64,000 nucleotides of DNA from Elymus sibiricus (taxonomy: Eukaryota > Streptophyta > Magnoliopsida > Poales > Poaceae): contig CM077665.1 in assembly GCA_039707655.1 (NCBI GenBank), positions 309,132,486-309,196,485 of the forward strand, read 5' to 3'. Numbering within the stretch: the stretch's first letter is position 1; the number at the start of each line of letters is the position of its first letter. The position numbers were made by a program, and so were the translations under genes. The notes under the pieces are model-generated. The model did not search any database, was not told the DNA's origin, and saw nothing but the letters and a program-made list of their open reading frames with translations. Shown here piece after piece: positions 16,554-28,028 of the stretch.

Positions 16554-17006
16554 AACCTTTGGGCAAGCTTGATGGAAGGTTGACATTTGCCCTGCCTAGT
16601 GGGATGTTTTAGTAATTTGCATCGAACAATTTTGGGCTGTAGATTTAGGTTTCCTCTTTTGAACTTTGTAATCCCATGCAGAATAAATCAGGTGTGACCA
16701 TGTGAGGAAGTTCAGATATGTTGTTATGTCTTCAGCATCCTTTTTAACTATTTCTCCATTGGTCAAAAAACCAAGTTTCGAAGATCTGTAGGAGTGAAAT
16801 CTGAAATATACCCTGAAACTGTAGGACCTGTATAAGTAAAATCATGTTTGGTGTGATATGAAAGGGACGATCCCAGCCGGGATTGGTTTCTACTGTCACT
16901 TGCTACACAGACCCACCTGTCATATGCATCTCCTTCCCCAATCTCTTCCTCACAAATTCACGCTCTGGGAGCCGTCGTTGCAGCAGAAGAGCGCCATGCA
17001 GAAGTC
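16554..17006. other. 3' UTR of the reductase gene and downstream spacer
   Basis: The 3' UTR runs to at least the AATAAA at 16682. Beyond about 16750 I see no gene, only short open frames without recognisable motifs. Confidence 0.5.
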
Positions 17007-17442
17007 GGTTAAATTTGGTGTTTTGACCCTTTTATCAAAGTTGATTCAGATCTGACCCTAGTTTGTAAAATTTTCAGGATCTGACCCTTTTTCTATCGTC
17101 GGGGTCCATGACGGTAGGGTAGAACAACATACCACCGAGAACCCTGGCGGTAGGGGTGCATGTTCTATCGTAAAATTTTCCTAAGTATCGGGCACGTGTT
17201 TGCACCTACCGCCGGGCACCTCGGCGATAGGGTTGTACAGGATATCGCCAGCCTATTTGGCGGTAGGGGTTCGTTGCGCTGACGTGGATAAGTTTCCTAT
17301 CGCCATGGACCCGGCGATAGGCTATTATACCCTACCATCATGGACCCTCGCGGTAGGAAAAGGGTCCGATCCCGAGTTTTTTACAAACCAGGGTCAAATC
17401 TCGATCAACTTTCATAAAAGGGTCAAAACACGAAATTTTGCT
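17007..17442. mobile_element. Short Mutator-like element, 436 bp, related to the large one next door
   Basis: Both ends carry a GTGTTTTGACCCTTTTAT-like inverted repeat. The inside is packed with the motif CTACCGCC / GGCGGTAGG in alternating orientation. The flanks GCAGAAGTC (16998-17006) and GCAAAAGTT (17443-17451) match at 7 of 9 positions, consistent with an aged 9-bp duplication. No coding capacity. Confidence 0.75.
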
Positions 17443-17784
17443 GCAAAAGTTCCTTCACGAGAAGGCGCATGACGTCCGCACTTCATGTCCGCAGCCGTTG
17501 TCTGCGCTTTGTGCCATCCGCAGAAGAAGGTAATGGTGGTGGGGATCACACTGTCGCCGTCAGGGGTCGGCGTTGGGCCTAGCAGCCCCACATCACAATA
17601 TTCTGAAGGCGCTCATTAAGACGGCACAAACGTCCCTGTCGTACGCCGCTGCGCCTCGGTGCACTCGCTGAGAAGAAAAGAATGTGGAGTTGATAGGGGC
17701 AGCAGGCCAAAGCGACTCGGGTGGGTTGTGCGGGCAAAGCTCGGCGCGGCTTGACGTCCCAGCTGAGCAAGGCCATTGTGGTGA
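17443..17784. other. Spacer between the two Mutator-like elements
   Basis: GC-rich sequence with short open frames on both strands. A plus-strand frame runs up to the insertion point of the large element and continues past it at 32666 (...SQLSKAIVVNLG / YVTAGPK...), so a possible coding fragment may have been split. I do not recognise it. Confidence 0.3.
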
Positions 17785-18215
17785 ACCTCGGGTGGCCGAT
17801 TTTCGTGTTTTGACCCTTTGAGGAAAGTTAATCAGGATCTGACCCAGGTTTGATGTTTTTTCGGGATTTGACCTTTTTTCCTACTGCCGGGGAGCTCGGC
17901 GGTAGGGTTCCATAGCCTACCTCCCTAGTCCCAGGCGGTACATAACTAATCCACGTCAGCAGCCGTAAACGGCAGTCGTCCCCCTCCGTCCCACCCTACC
18001 GCCGCAGAGCCTGGCGGTAGGTTGCCTTGCTCTACCGACAGGGTCCCCGGTGGTAGGCTCTGGACAGTTATAAGCCACGGGACCGGTTCACCCCCACCCC
18101 CATCTCCCCCTCCCAGTCGCACGAAGAACAGAGAGGTTCTTCCTTTCGTCCCGTCTTCATCTCCTCCACTCCCCCTCGGATCTCCTTCATTTCTTCACCG
18201 TTTTTGTGGATCGAG

Positions 18216-20933
18216 ATGGCTTCGAAACGAGAAAAGTAAGCTCTCTCAATCCCTCCAATTAGTTTTAGTCAAAAAGCTTCTGATTCGATGCATTAATTGG
18301 TACAAATGAACCCTATTTTTGTACTACATTTAATTTTTTATATCCTAGGTTTGTTTAGCTTGATTCTATATGTTGTATGAGGATGAATATGAACTCTAGT
18401 AACTAGTTGGAGAGATTGTATGTAGTTTCAAGATGAATCCTAGTTCATGTATTTTGTTTGAATGAATAGTGATATGATGCATGTTGAAGGAATGAACTCA
18501 TAGGTTTGTTTTGATATGATGCGTGTTGGTGATATGAATAAATCATATGCATATAGTGGATGTTGGGGGAATTATGCTTATGCTATTTTATTTTATTTTA
18601 CAAATGTCGAATAAATGAATAAATCATGTTAAAAAAATTCTTGGATGGTTGAATGTTGTTCAACGAATGATGTTGGTTGAGTATGATTGAATGATGTTGG
18701 TTGAAAATGATTCATTTGCATTGACCATTTATATTAGTTGAATATGATATGAATGTTGGTTGAATATGTGATAATTGATGAAAATGATATGATGCATGTT
18801 CGTTGAATATGACATGTTCATTTTACAATTGTTTTAGGAGCCCCCCCCCCCTTGCGCCAAACATCAACACTTAGTACACCATGCTTGACCCTGCGTCCGA
18901 CAAGGGTCATCGCGCCCGTTTTATCGAGAATGGAGTGGTAATAAATATAACTAAACTCATTGAACCAAAAATTTGGATTTGCTAAAAATAAGTTACTAAT
19001 TATTTGCATCTACATTTTGACAGATGCTACCCCATTGCGGATGAGGGGTCACACGAAGGTTGTTCAGATGAAGTACGATGAGCGATACACGCCGTACTTC
19101 AGGAGAGCCCGACTATTGGGTTTCATGTTGCAGTTCAAGCGTGTGCCGCCGACGCTCATCCACTCAGCTCTCACATCTTTGATGGACCGGTGGCGGCCCG
19201 AGACGCACACTTTCCATCTCCCCTACGGTGAGATGACTGTGACGCTCGAGGACTTCGGCATGATCACGGCCCTACCGATCCAGTGCCAAGCTCTCATTGG
19301 GCTAGTGGAGAATACCATGTGGTGGGAGAGGGTTATCGCCCTCATCGGCGACTGCCCCGCCAAGAAGGATAACCGAACGTCCGGTGTATCACTGAAGTGG
19401 CTCCTGCAGAACCGGGTCGTATGCCCGGAAGATACCGATCAACGAACGGTGAAGCAGTACGCGAGGGCTTACCTGTGGTATCTTCTCACGAAGGTTGTGT
19501 TTCCGGACTGCTCGGGGGACACTGCCTATGGATGTATCTTGACTTGGCTTGCTTGGTAGTGGGGTTTCGAGCTGAACTCGACTGCTTGCCTGGCAGTGCA
19601 CCGTGCCCATGATATGTGTGTACGTCGTCGAGTGGCACTTGCCACACCATGTGGGCCCGTAATTTGGTATATTCCAACATACCCCACCGACACTCCCCAA
19701 CGACACAGGTGGCTCCACCTACACTGGTGAGTGATGCAGTTCTTACGATGATGTTTTATTGTTCACCCCGTTCTATTTGACATTGTGATGATGTTTTAGT
19801 TTCTTATGCCTCTTACACGAAGAGTAGGCAACAATGCGAGGGGATCACAGACTGGGCAGATGAGCACAGGGACCACGTGCGCGAGTGGAACGAGAGGAGG
19901 TATCACAAAGATAGGGAGAGGAGATGCCTTAACTAGAATGATTACGCAGAGCACATGCTTTGGTACGATGATGGCGTGAAGCACCGTTTGCGCCTGAGGC
20001 CCAAGTGGACGACACAAGATATCATGGAGCTGCAGGAGGATGACTCCGAGGATGAAGCCTACCATGACGGCATCAGAGACATGATGGGTGGATTTAGGGA
20101 GTATGCACCCCTGATGAACATAGTGGTAAGTTGTGTTCATCTGTTTTGAACCGGCGGTTGGATGAAATCTATTTTAGTTGTCAGTGTGACTCACTTATTC
20201 CTTTGCAGGCTTTGGAGCTGAACAACATCATTTCTGATGGCTCCGATGCGCTAAGTTGTGTCCCCGGGACCCAGGCCTCTGAGAACAAGTTGAGGGAAAC
20301 GATGAAGGTAACATCGAGCCTCAAATTGGATCCATGTTATGTTCTAGTTTATTTTTAATTGTGAACTTGATCCATCGAGTCTCAAATTTGGATCCATGCC
20401 ATATTTATGTTTTTGTTTATTGGCTATCACTGAAGTTCATGACCCGTTGTCACAAGCTAGTGTGCCTGCTTGGGTGCGCTACATCGGTTGATGGTCATGT
20501 TCCTGGAGGCCCGATGCATACCCTCGCTTCATCTAGTCATGTAGCCGGAGCTTCCTCTAGCCATGCCGTCGTGTCGTCTCGGTTGGTTGAGGAAGAAGAT
20601 GATGAGGAAGAAGAGGAAGATGGTGATGATGAGGAGGAGGAGGAGGAGAAAAGAGAGGAAGAAGAGGAAGAGGGTGATGATGATGAGGAGGAGGAGCAAA
20701 GAGAGGAAGAAGAGGAAGAGGGTGATGATGATGAGGAGTACCACGATGATTATGGACCTTCACCAACTCAGCCAACCCAGAACAAGAAGAGGGGGAAGCA
20801 GCCGAAGAAGGATTGGGCAAGTCCATCCCCGTTTCAGAAACAGCATCCTCGTCCCCGCAAGAAGAAGGCGGATGAGACCCGTTCGAAGAACAATGAGGAC
20901 TGTATCTCTAAGAGGGGAAGGAAGAGGGAGTGA
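18216..20933 (+). pseudogene. Plant mobile domain (PMD) protein, MAIN-like, decayed
   Basis: The plant mobile domain occurs in host MAIN-like proteins and in MULE and Gypsy transposons; its biochemistry is poorly known. A short first exon with ATG at 18216 is followed by an exon near 18840-18925 and the main exon from about 19023. That exon has typical motifs: RMRGHTKVVQMKYDERYTPY, LIHSALTSLMDRWRPETHTF, and LPYGEMTVTLEDFGMITALP. Near 19528 the frame shifts: GDTA is in one frame, WMYLDLA in another. Two later stops interrupt HLPHHVGP and a downstream ERRCLN segment. The C-terminal part (20480-20933) is very acidic (Glu/Asp runs) then basic, with KKKADETRSK and RGRKRE, suggesting a nuclear protein. 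Not functional as it stands. Confidence 0.75.
20649..20741 (+). repeat. Tandem 48-bp repeat coding acidic residues
   Basis: Two consecutive copies of a GAGGAAGAAGAGGAAGAGGG-led unit followed by a GATGATGATGAG run encode alternating Glu and Asp clusters in the PMD gene tail. Confidence 0.8.
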
Positions 20934-21430
20934 AGTGGCTACCGTTGAACTACTCGCTTAGTTAAACTATTTGCTATTCGTGTTAGCTATGTCGAAGTAC
21001 TTGGTATTGTCGAACTATTTGTTATTTGCTATGTCGAACCATTTGCTACTATTTGCTATGCGTGACATGTAAACCGATGTGATATGTTTATTGTTGAACT
21101 ATCATTCATATTGAGGTGTGATGCATGTTATAATGTGTGAGATCTGCATTTTTTTTTCAAACTATAGTATTGTTGTGCAATTTTTTTTGAACTGAAACAT
21201 ACAAGTTCTGTGCAAAAAATGCACTGGGAGCAGACCCTACCAACGTAGACCCCGGCGGTAGGGTGTGTAACCCTGTCGTTTTTTTAGCGTTGCCAGGTTA
21301 CAGCACCACTGGCCACCCTACCATCGGAGGCCTCGGCGGTAGGGTGTGTAATACTACCGTTTTTTTCGAGCGCTGCCAGGTTACAATACTTTGCACAGGC
21401 ACCACCAGCCATCCTACCGCCAGAGGCCTC

Positions 21431-21903
21431 TGAGGGAGTCCCGGACTAAGGGGTCCTCGGGCCGCCGGCTCATCTCTCAATAGGCCGGCTTGATGGGCCG
21501 TTCTCTGAAGAAGGGCCGAACACATTAAGACTCCACATTTCAGAAGGGAGCCCCGAAGGCGCGTCGTGCACTCCAAGTCAAGATGAGGAAGTCGACATCT
21601 CCATCCTCGGCAGGAGGCCCATCATGTGTAAACCCTAGGTACCCCCCAGTGTCTATATAAACCGGGAGGGTTTTAGATCATACGACATAGAAACTCATCT
21701 AGGGTTTTAGTTAGTCGATCTCGAGGTAGATCAACTCTGTAACCTTCATACCATCAATATAATCAAGCAGGACGTAGGGTTTTACCTCCATAGGAGGGCC
21801 CGAACCTGGGTAAACATCGTCTCCTTCGTCCCTTTGTTACCATCGATCCTAGTCTCACAGCTCGGGACCCCCTACCCGAGATCTGCCGGTTTTGACACCA
21901 ACA
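21431..21903 (+). repeat. 5' LTR of the Tat-lineage element
   Basis: Starts TGAGGGAGTCCCGGACTAAG and ends TTTTGACACCAACA. A TATA-like TCTATATAAACC lies near 21652. By eye it differs from the 3' LTR by nine substitutions and one 1-base indel over about 472 bp. Confidence 0.93.
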
Positions 21904-21948
21904 TTGGTGCTTTCATTGAGAGTTCCGCTGTGATCACCAAAGGAATCG

Positions 21949-22428
21949 ATGGCTCGCGTCTTCATCAACGAAGAGGTCCGTAGCATGGACTCCTTTGTCC
22001 CTGGACAGATCTTCGCTTTCGGCAACATCGTGCTGCACGCTGACCCGACTGGCCGCCTTGGCCGGGTCGGAAGTTTCGCCCCTGATCAAGAAGTCAGGTT
22101 CGGGAACTTAGAGTTCTCCGTAGACCCTCGGGGCGATCCTTTTGCTCACCGGGCTCGCAGTCTCGCCTGACGCGCCCGAGGACTCCGAGGCCTTAACCTT
22201 GGAAGTCACTTTCAATCCCGCTCGCGGGGCCAATCCCAATGATGATCTGGACCTCAATCCGGATCCGGCTATAGCGCCTGACGGCCGGCTATCAGCTCCT
22301 GCCGAATACACTTCCCGTGCGGACGCGCCAGAGGTTAACTCCGGACGCACCGGTAGATTGACCCGATCAAGCTCTCGACACTCGACGAAGCTCTAGATCG
22401 GATCTCGTCGATGAAAATTACTGATGAC
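21949..22428 (+). pseudogene. Gag N-terminal part, broken and cut by a solo LTR
   Basis: ATG at 21949 begins a frame with SFVPGQIFAFGNIVLHADP and a second repeat-like segment EVRFGNLEFSVDP, typical of the N-terminus in this Gypsy group. A frameshift near 22140-22170 moves the coding sequence to another frame (LTLEVTFNPARG). The Athila-type LTR interrupts it at 22429; coding sequence resumes after 24011. Confidence 0.6.
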
Positions 22429-24006
22429 TGATAGGTCTCCAACATATCTATAATTTTTGATTGTTCCATGCTATTATATTATCTGTTTTGGATGTTTTAT
22501 ATGCATTAATATGCTATTTTATATTATTTTTAGGACTAACCTATTAACCTAGTGCCAGTTTCTGTTTTTTCCTTGTTTTTGAGTATTGCAGATAAGGAAT
22601 ATTAAACGGAGTCCAAACGGAATAAAATCTTCGGAATGATTTTTCTTGGACTAGAAGAAACCTGCCAGACTTGGAGATGAAGGCAGGAGACTTGCCGGGA
22701 GGCGACAAGCCACCTGGGCGCGCCCTAGGGGGGGGCGCACCCTGGCTTGTGCCCCCCCAGCAGGTCTCCTAGCCATATTCTTCAGCCTATAAATTCCCAA
22801 ATATTCCCCCAATACCAAAAAGAGCCACGAAAATACTTTTCCGCCGCCGGAACCCTCTGTTCCCGTGAGATCCCATCTTGGAGCCTTTTTCGATAATCTG
22901 CCGGAGGGGGATTCGATCACGGAGGGCATCTACATCAACTCCATTGCCCTTCCGATGATGCGTGAGTAGTTCACCACAGACCTTCGGGTCCATAGCTAGT
23001 AGCTAGATGGCTTCTTCTCTCTCTATGTTCTTCAATAGCATGTTCTTCATGATCTTCATGGAGATCTATCCGATGTAATACTCTTTTGCGGTGTGTTTGT
23101 CGAGATCCGATGAATTGTGTGTTTATGATTAGATTATCTATGAATATTATTTGAATCTTCTCTAAATTCTTATATGCATGATTTCATATCCTTGCAAGTC
23201 TCTTCGAGTTATTGGTTTGGTTTGGCCAACTAGATTGGTAATTCTTGCAATGGGAGAAGTGTTTGGTTTTGGGTTCAATCTTGCGGTGTCCTCACCCAGT
23301 GACAAAGTAGGGGTAGCGAGGCACGTATTTGTACTGTTGCCATCAAGGATAAAAAATGAGGTTTTCATCATATTGCTTGAGTTTATTCCTCTACATCATG
23401 TCATCTTACTTAATGTGTTACTCTGTTCTTCATGAACTTAATACTCTAGATGCAGGCAGGAGTCGGTCGATGTGTGGAGTAATAGTAGTAGATGCAGAAT
23501 CGTTTCGGTCTACTTGACACGGACGTGATGCCTATATGCATAATCATTGCCTTGGATATCATCATAACTATGCGCTTTTCTATCAATTGCTCGACAGTAA
23601 TTTGTTCACCCACCGTATTATTTGCCTTCAAGAGAGAAGCCTCTAGTGAAACCTATGGCCCCCGGGTCTATTTTCCATATTATATTTTCAGATCTACAAA
23701 CCAAAAATACCAAAAATACTTTGCTGCAATCTTTTTACTTTTGTTTTATTTTTCGTTTTAGTAATCTTCTATATCTATCTCTATCAGATCTCATCCTTGC
23801 AAGTAACCGTGAAGGGATTGACAACCCCTTTATAGCGTTGGGTGCAAGTGTTTGATTATTTGTGTAGGTACATCTATTGGGGACTTGCTTGTATCTCCTA
23901 CTGGATTGATACCTTGGTTCTCAACAACTGAGGGAAATACTTATCTACTTTGCTGCATCACCCTTTCCTCTTTAAGGGAAAACCAACGCAAGCTCAAGAA
24001 GTAGCA
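22429..24006 (+). mobile_element. Athila-lineage (Sabrina-like) solo LTR, 1,578 bp
   Basis: A single LTR from TGATAGGTCTCCAACATATC to ...GCTCAAGAAGTAGCA lies between ATGAC duplications at 22424-22428 and 24007-24011. No internal sequence is present, so it arose by LTR-LTR recombination. Its start matches the LTR edge at 59025 on the minus strand. The Sabrina-like name rests on recalled family sequence. Confidence 0.9.
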
Positions 24007-24011
24007 ATGAC

Positions 24012-26757
24012 CCAACCCCGATCCACGCGCTCAGATCGGTCTGAAGGCGGGTCAGGGAGAATTTTTCGTCCCACTCACCACCCACTTAGTAGCCACTATC
24101 GAAGACTTAACCGATATGTTGGACTACGCCTCCAAGGAGGCAAAAGACGTGGAGGAGGAAGATCGCGCTCCCACCCCCGTCAACACCGGGCGATGGACCG
24201 CCACCTCCACCTATGACGTCTACATGGTGGATACGCCAGCCGGTAACGGCGAGCGCACACCAGCAAACAATAGCGATGACTCAGGTGAGGCGCCGTCAAG
24301 GCGCCGGAAACTGCGTAAGCGATCAAAGACAAAAAAAGGGAAGGGAAGCTATTGCTGGCACCGGGGAAAACGATACCCCGGAAGACCTCGGCGATCCCGA
24401 TATCCCCGAGTATCCGTTGGAGGACCAGGAAAGGCCGGAGGACCAGCGCGACCCCGAAGATCCGAACGACTCCGAGGATGACAACTACCTCCCCCCCGTA
24501 GAGGAGGAGGATAGCCCGGACGACGAGGACCTCATCGTCCCCGAAACCATTGAGGATCATGAACGGTTCAGGCAACAGCTTTTAGCGACTGCCCGAAGCC
24601 TAAAGGCAAAAGTGCGGCAACTCAAGGCCGAACAAGACACCCTCAACGATAGATGGACAAGGGTTCTATCAGCCGAGGAAGAACACGGCGCCGGTCTATG
24701 GGACCAACCCAAGAGCTACCCCCGCCGGCGGTTGCTGCCACAATTCGACGACGAGCTCCCCAACATGCCGTCCCCCAAGCACACTCCATACGACCAGCCG
24801 GACCGCCCTCCCCGAGGACGAGATAGGACGGCTGGCGAGGCCGATTATAGGCCGGCGATACCCCGCAGAAGGGGAAAAGAGCCAATGGAGCCTGACGACA
24901 GGTATGACCTGCGACGCGACCTGGATGAGAGAATAGGCCGCACGAGATCCATCTACGGATCCAGAGGGTACTCCCCTGGTAGAAGGGACGAGTACCGGCC
25001 CTGGCTCGATCGAACCAACAGAGTTCGGGACCAAAACCGGGCCAGAACAGACGCCGACTACCGGCGTGATATAGCCCGGGTCAGAGGCGCTACCCACCCG
25101 CTCTGCTTCACTGACGAGGTGATGCAGCATCAGTTCCCTGAAGGGTTTAAACCCGTGAACATCGAGCAATACGACGGAACAACTGACCCAGCAGTGTGGA
25201 TCGAGGATTTCCTCCTTCACATTCACATGGCACGAGGAGACGACCTCCACGCCATCAAGTACCTAACCCTTAAACTTAAGGGGCCAGCTCGGCACTGGTT
25301 AAACAGTCTCCCCGAAAACTCTATCGGGAGCTAGGAGGACCTCGAGGATGCATTCCGATCTAACTTCCAGGGCACCTATGTACGGCCCCCGGACTCCTCC
25401 GACCTAAGCAATGTCGTGCAAAAGGCAGGAGAGTCCGCTCGACAATTCTGGAACCGGTTCTTGACCAAGAAAAACCAGATCGTCGATTGCCCAGATGCCG
25501 AAGCTATAGCCTCTTTTAGGCACAATATTCGGGACGAGTGGCTGGCTCGCCAGCTTGGTCAGGATAAACCCAGGACCATGTCCGCCCTCACATCACTCAT
25601 GACCCGCTTTTGCGCGAGCGAGGATAACTGGCTAGCAAGGCGAAGCCACAACCCCGAAGACCCCGGCACTTCCGAAGTCCGGGATGGAAACGAGAAACCA
25701 CGACGCAACAAAAACAAATGCCGGCACAACACTAGCGACGCCGATGACACGGCCATTAACGCTGGTTTCCGCAATCCAAGATCCGGGCAGCGGAAGAAGC
25801 CTCCTAAAGGCTACCGCGACGGACCCACCCCGCTGGACAAGATCATGGAGAGGCCTTGCCAGATCCATGGCACTCCGGACAAGCCCGCCAACCACACCAA
25901 CCGTAACTGTTGGGTGTTCAAATAGGCCGGCAAACTCGCTGCCGAGGAGCAGAGCAAAGGCCCACGCAGCGGGGACGACGAGGAACCCCGCGGTCCGAGC
26001 AATGGAGGTCAGAAGCAATTCCCTCTAGAAGTAAAAACTGTGAACATGATATACACCACTCATATACCAAAAAAGGAGAGGAAGCGCGCCCTTCGAGAGG
26101 TCTACGTCGTAGAGCCTGTAGCCCCGAAGTTTAACCCATGGTCGGCCTACCCGATCACTTTTGACCGACGGGATCACCCGACCAGTATCGTCATGGGGGG
26201 TCGGCGGCCCTCGTCCTAGACCCCATTATCGATGGGTATCACCTCACTAAAGTCCTAATGGACGGAGGAAGCAGCCTAAATCTGATTTACTCAGATACGG
26301 TGCAAAAGATGGGTATAGATCCATCAAGGATCAAACCCAGCAACACTACCTTTAAAGGAGTGATCCCAGGTGTCGAGGCCCGCTGCACGGGCTCTGTGAC
26401 CCTGGAAGTGGTGTTCGGCTCGCCCGATAACTTCCGTAGCGAGCATTTGATCTTCGACATTGTACCTTTCCGCAGTGGCTATCACGCCCTGCTCGGCCGT
26501 ACATCGTTCGCTCGCTTTAATGCCGTCCCACACTACGCATACCTCAAGCTCAAGATGCCTGGTCCCAAGGGGGTCATCACCGTCAACGGCAACACATAGC
26601 GTTCTCTTCAAACTGAGGAGCATGCATTGGCCCTGGCGGCCGAATTCCATTATGAGGACGGTCGGCAAACACCCAAATCGGCCATAAAGGCCCGTAAGGT
26701 CGACAAACGAGTTTGGTTTCAATCCGAACTCCCAGACCCTTCTGCTCCCCAGAAATA
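24012..26757 (+). pseudogene. Gag (Retrotrans_gag) and aspartic protease of the Tat-lineage element
   Basis: This encodes the capsid-forming Gag and the protease that would process it. An acidic N-terminal region is followed by the gag core (FPEGFKPVNIEQYDGTTDPA, LKGPARHWLNSLP) near 25130-25330 and a Lys/Arg-rich tail with CQIHGTPDKPANHTNRNCWVF near 25860-25920. The protease has the active-site loop VLMDGGSSLNL near 26255-26285 and ALLGRTSFARFNA near 26490-26525. Breaks: TAG at 25332-25334 (Trp expected before EDLEDAF), TAG at 25923-25925 (Gln expected), a frameshift just before ALVLDPIIDG near 26205, a TAG at 26597-26599, and a terminal TAG near 26757. At least one frame change also lies between 24040 and 24350. 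Not functional. Confidence 0.87.
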
Positions 26758-28028
26758 GGGATACGCCCCCCATTGCACAGCCCTAACGACCGCCAAACAC
26801 GTGCCAAGAAGGCACAACTTCGCGCTCAAGATTCCATGGGTAGCAATGGGGAACAACCATCAAATGGTAGGTGTTCGGCTGGACCGACCAATACCAATAC
26901 ACGTCCTCGGACAAAACATAGGTACCATCAAGGACCTGCTAAAAAGCGTAAAGCTCATCGATACTTCGGCGACTTCTCAAGACCTTCTTCCCAAGGTCCG
27001 CTCGGCGACAGCATCACTCTTAATGGGATGCAACCCCCACAGAGGAACATGAACGGACAGGTGACAAGGCACATCGAGGACGTCATGTCATCAATCGAAG
27101 ACTCCTGGTACAGCCTCCCCTCTGTAAATTTTATATTTCATCTACCTGTAAATAGTTGCTTCGGCAATCCAAGTTATAAGAATTATTGAGCAAGTACAAA
27201 ACCATTATATATGGCCACTTCGTTGTTTTTTATACATCCTCTGTTCTTCCCTTGGTAACGCCTCTTGCGAAAACTGTTCGGTATATATTATGATGCAACC
27301 GGCTAATAGACCGGGGGCTCGAATTTAAAATCGCCTTGAACATCACCCAGGTACAACTGGTTGTGTGTTCAGCGTCTTGGGTTTCGCTTTATACGCATCG
27401 GATCCGAACTATGTCTTGGGTCAATAGTTGGGTTGCCCGGCTCCTGTGCTTGCCCTCTTACGTTCCGCTCATTTGGCTAAAAGGGCAAAGGGAGAACCAC
27501 TGCGATTGTGCTTCCAGCTCGTCTGGTCAAGCACCTCAGGGGAGAAAGCCGAAAACTGACCGTCATAGTAAGCGAGAACCGGTCTGCGAATCCGAGCATA
27601 AGTGTCATACTAAAAAACCGATAGCGGTTACTCCGTGTTATACGATGGGTTTTGTACTAGTACAAATCATGTGATGCTGGCTTCGGTCCCGATACATCGG
27701 AACATCACAAAGTACTAGGGGCTTGTCATCGCCCCCCGCATTTTTCTATACTCCCACGGCTAAGTGAAAGCGATAGAGCACCACAGTCCGATTGCCTTGT
27801 CCCGCTCGCACTACCACCTTCGGGCGCCGATACCTCGGCTAAGGGTAAAAGTGCAGATACAGAGACACCCCGCGTAGTATCTACGTGGGGGCTGAAGCCG
27901 ACGACTCGCTGCTTTCAGATGAACCGGCCACATAGGAGTCTAAATAAACATAAACTACTTATAAGACATGATAAACCATGCAACACTAATTATAAAGCGT
28001 TAAAGTCTTCGGACATATTACGTCGCGC
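26758..28028. other. Non-coding interior of the Tat-lineage element where pol is missing
   Basis: In an autonomous relative reverse transcriptase, RNase H and integrase (about 3 kb) follow the protease. Here 1.27 kb of sequence shows none of their motifs (no YxDD, no integrase zinc finger) and only short frames. The element therefore depends on proteins from another element. Confidence 0.75.
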
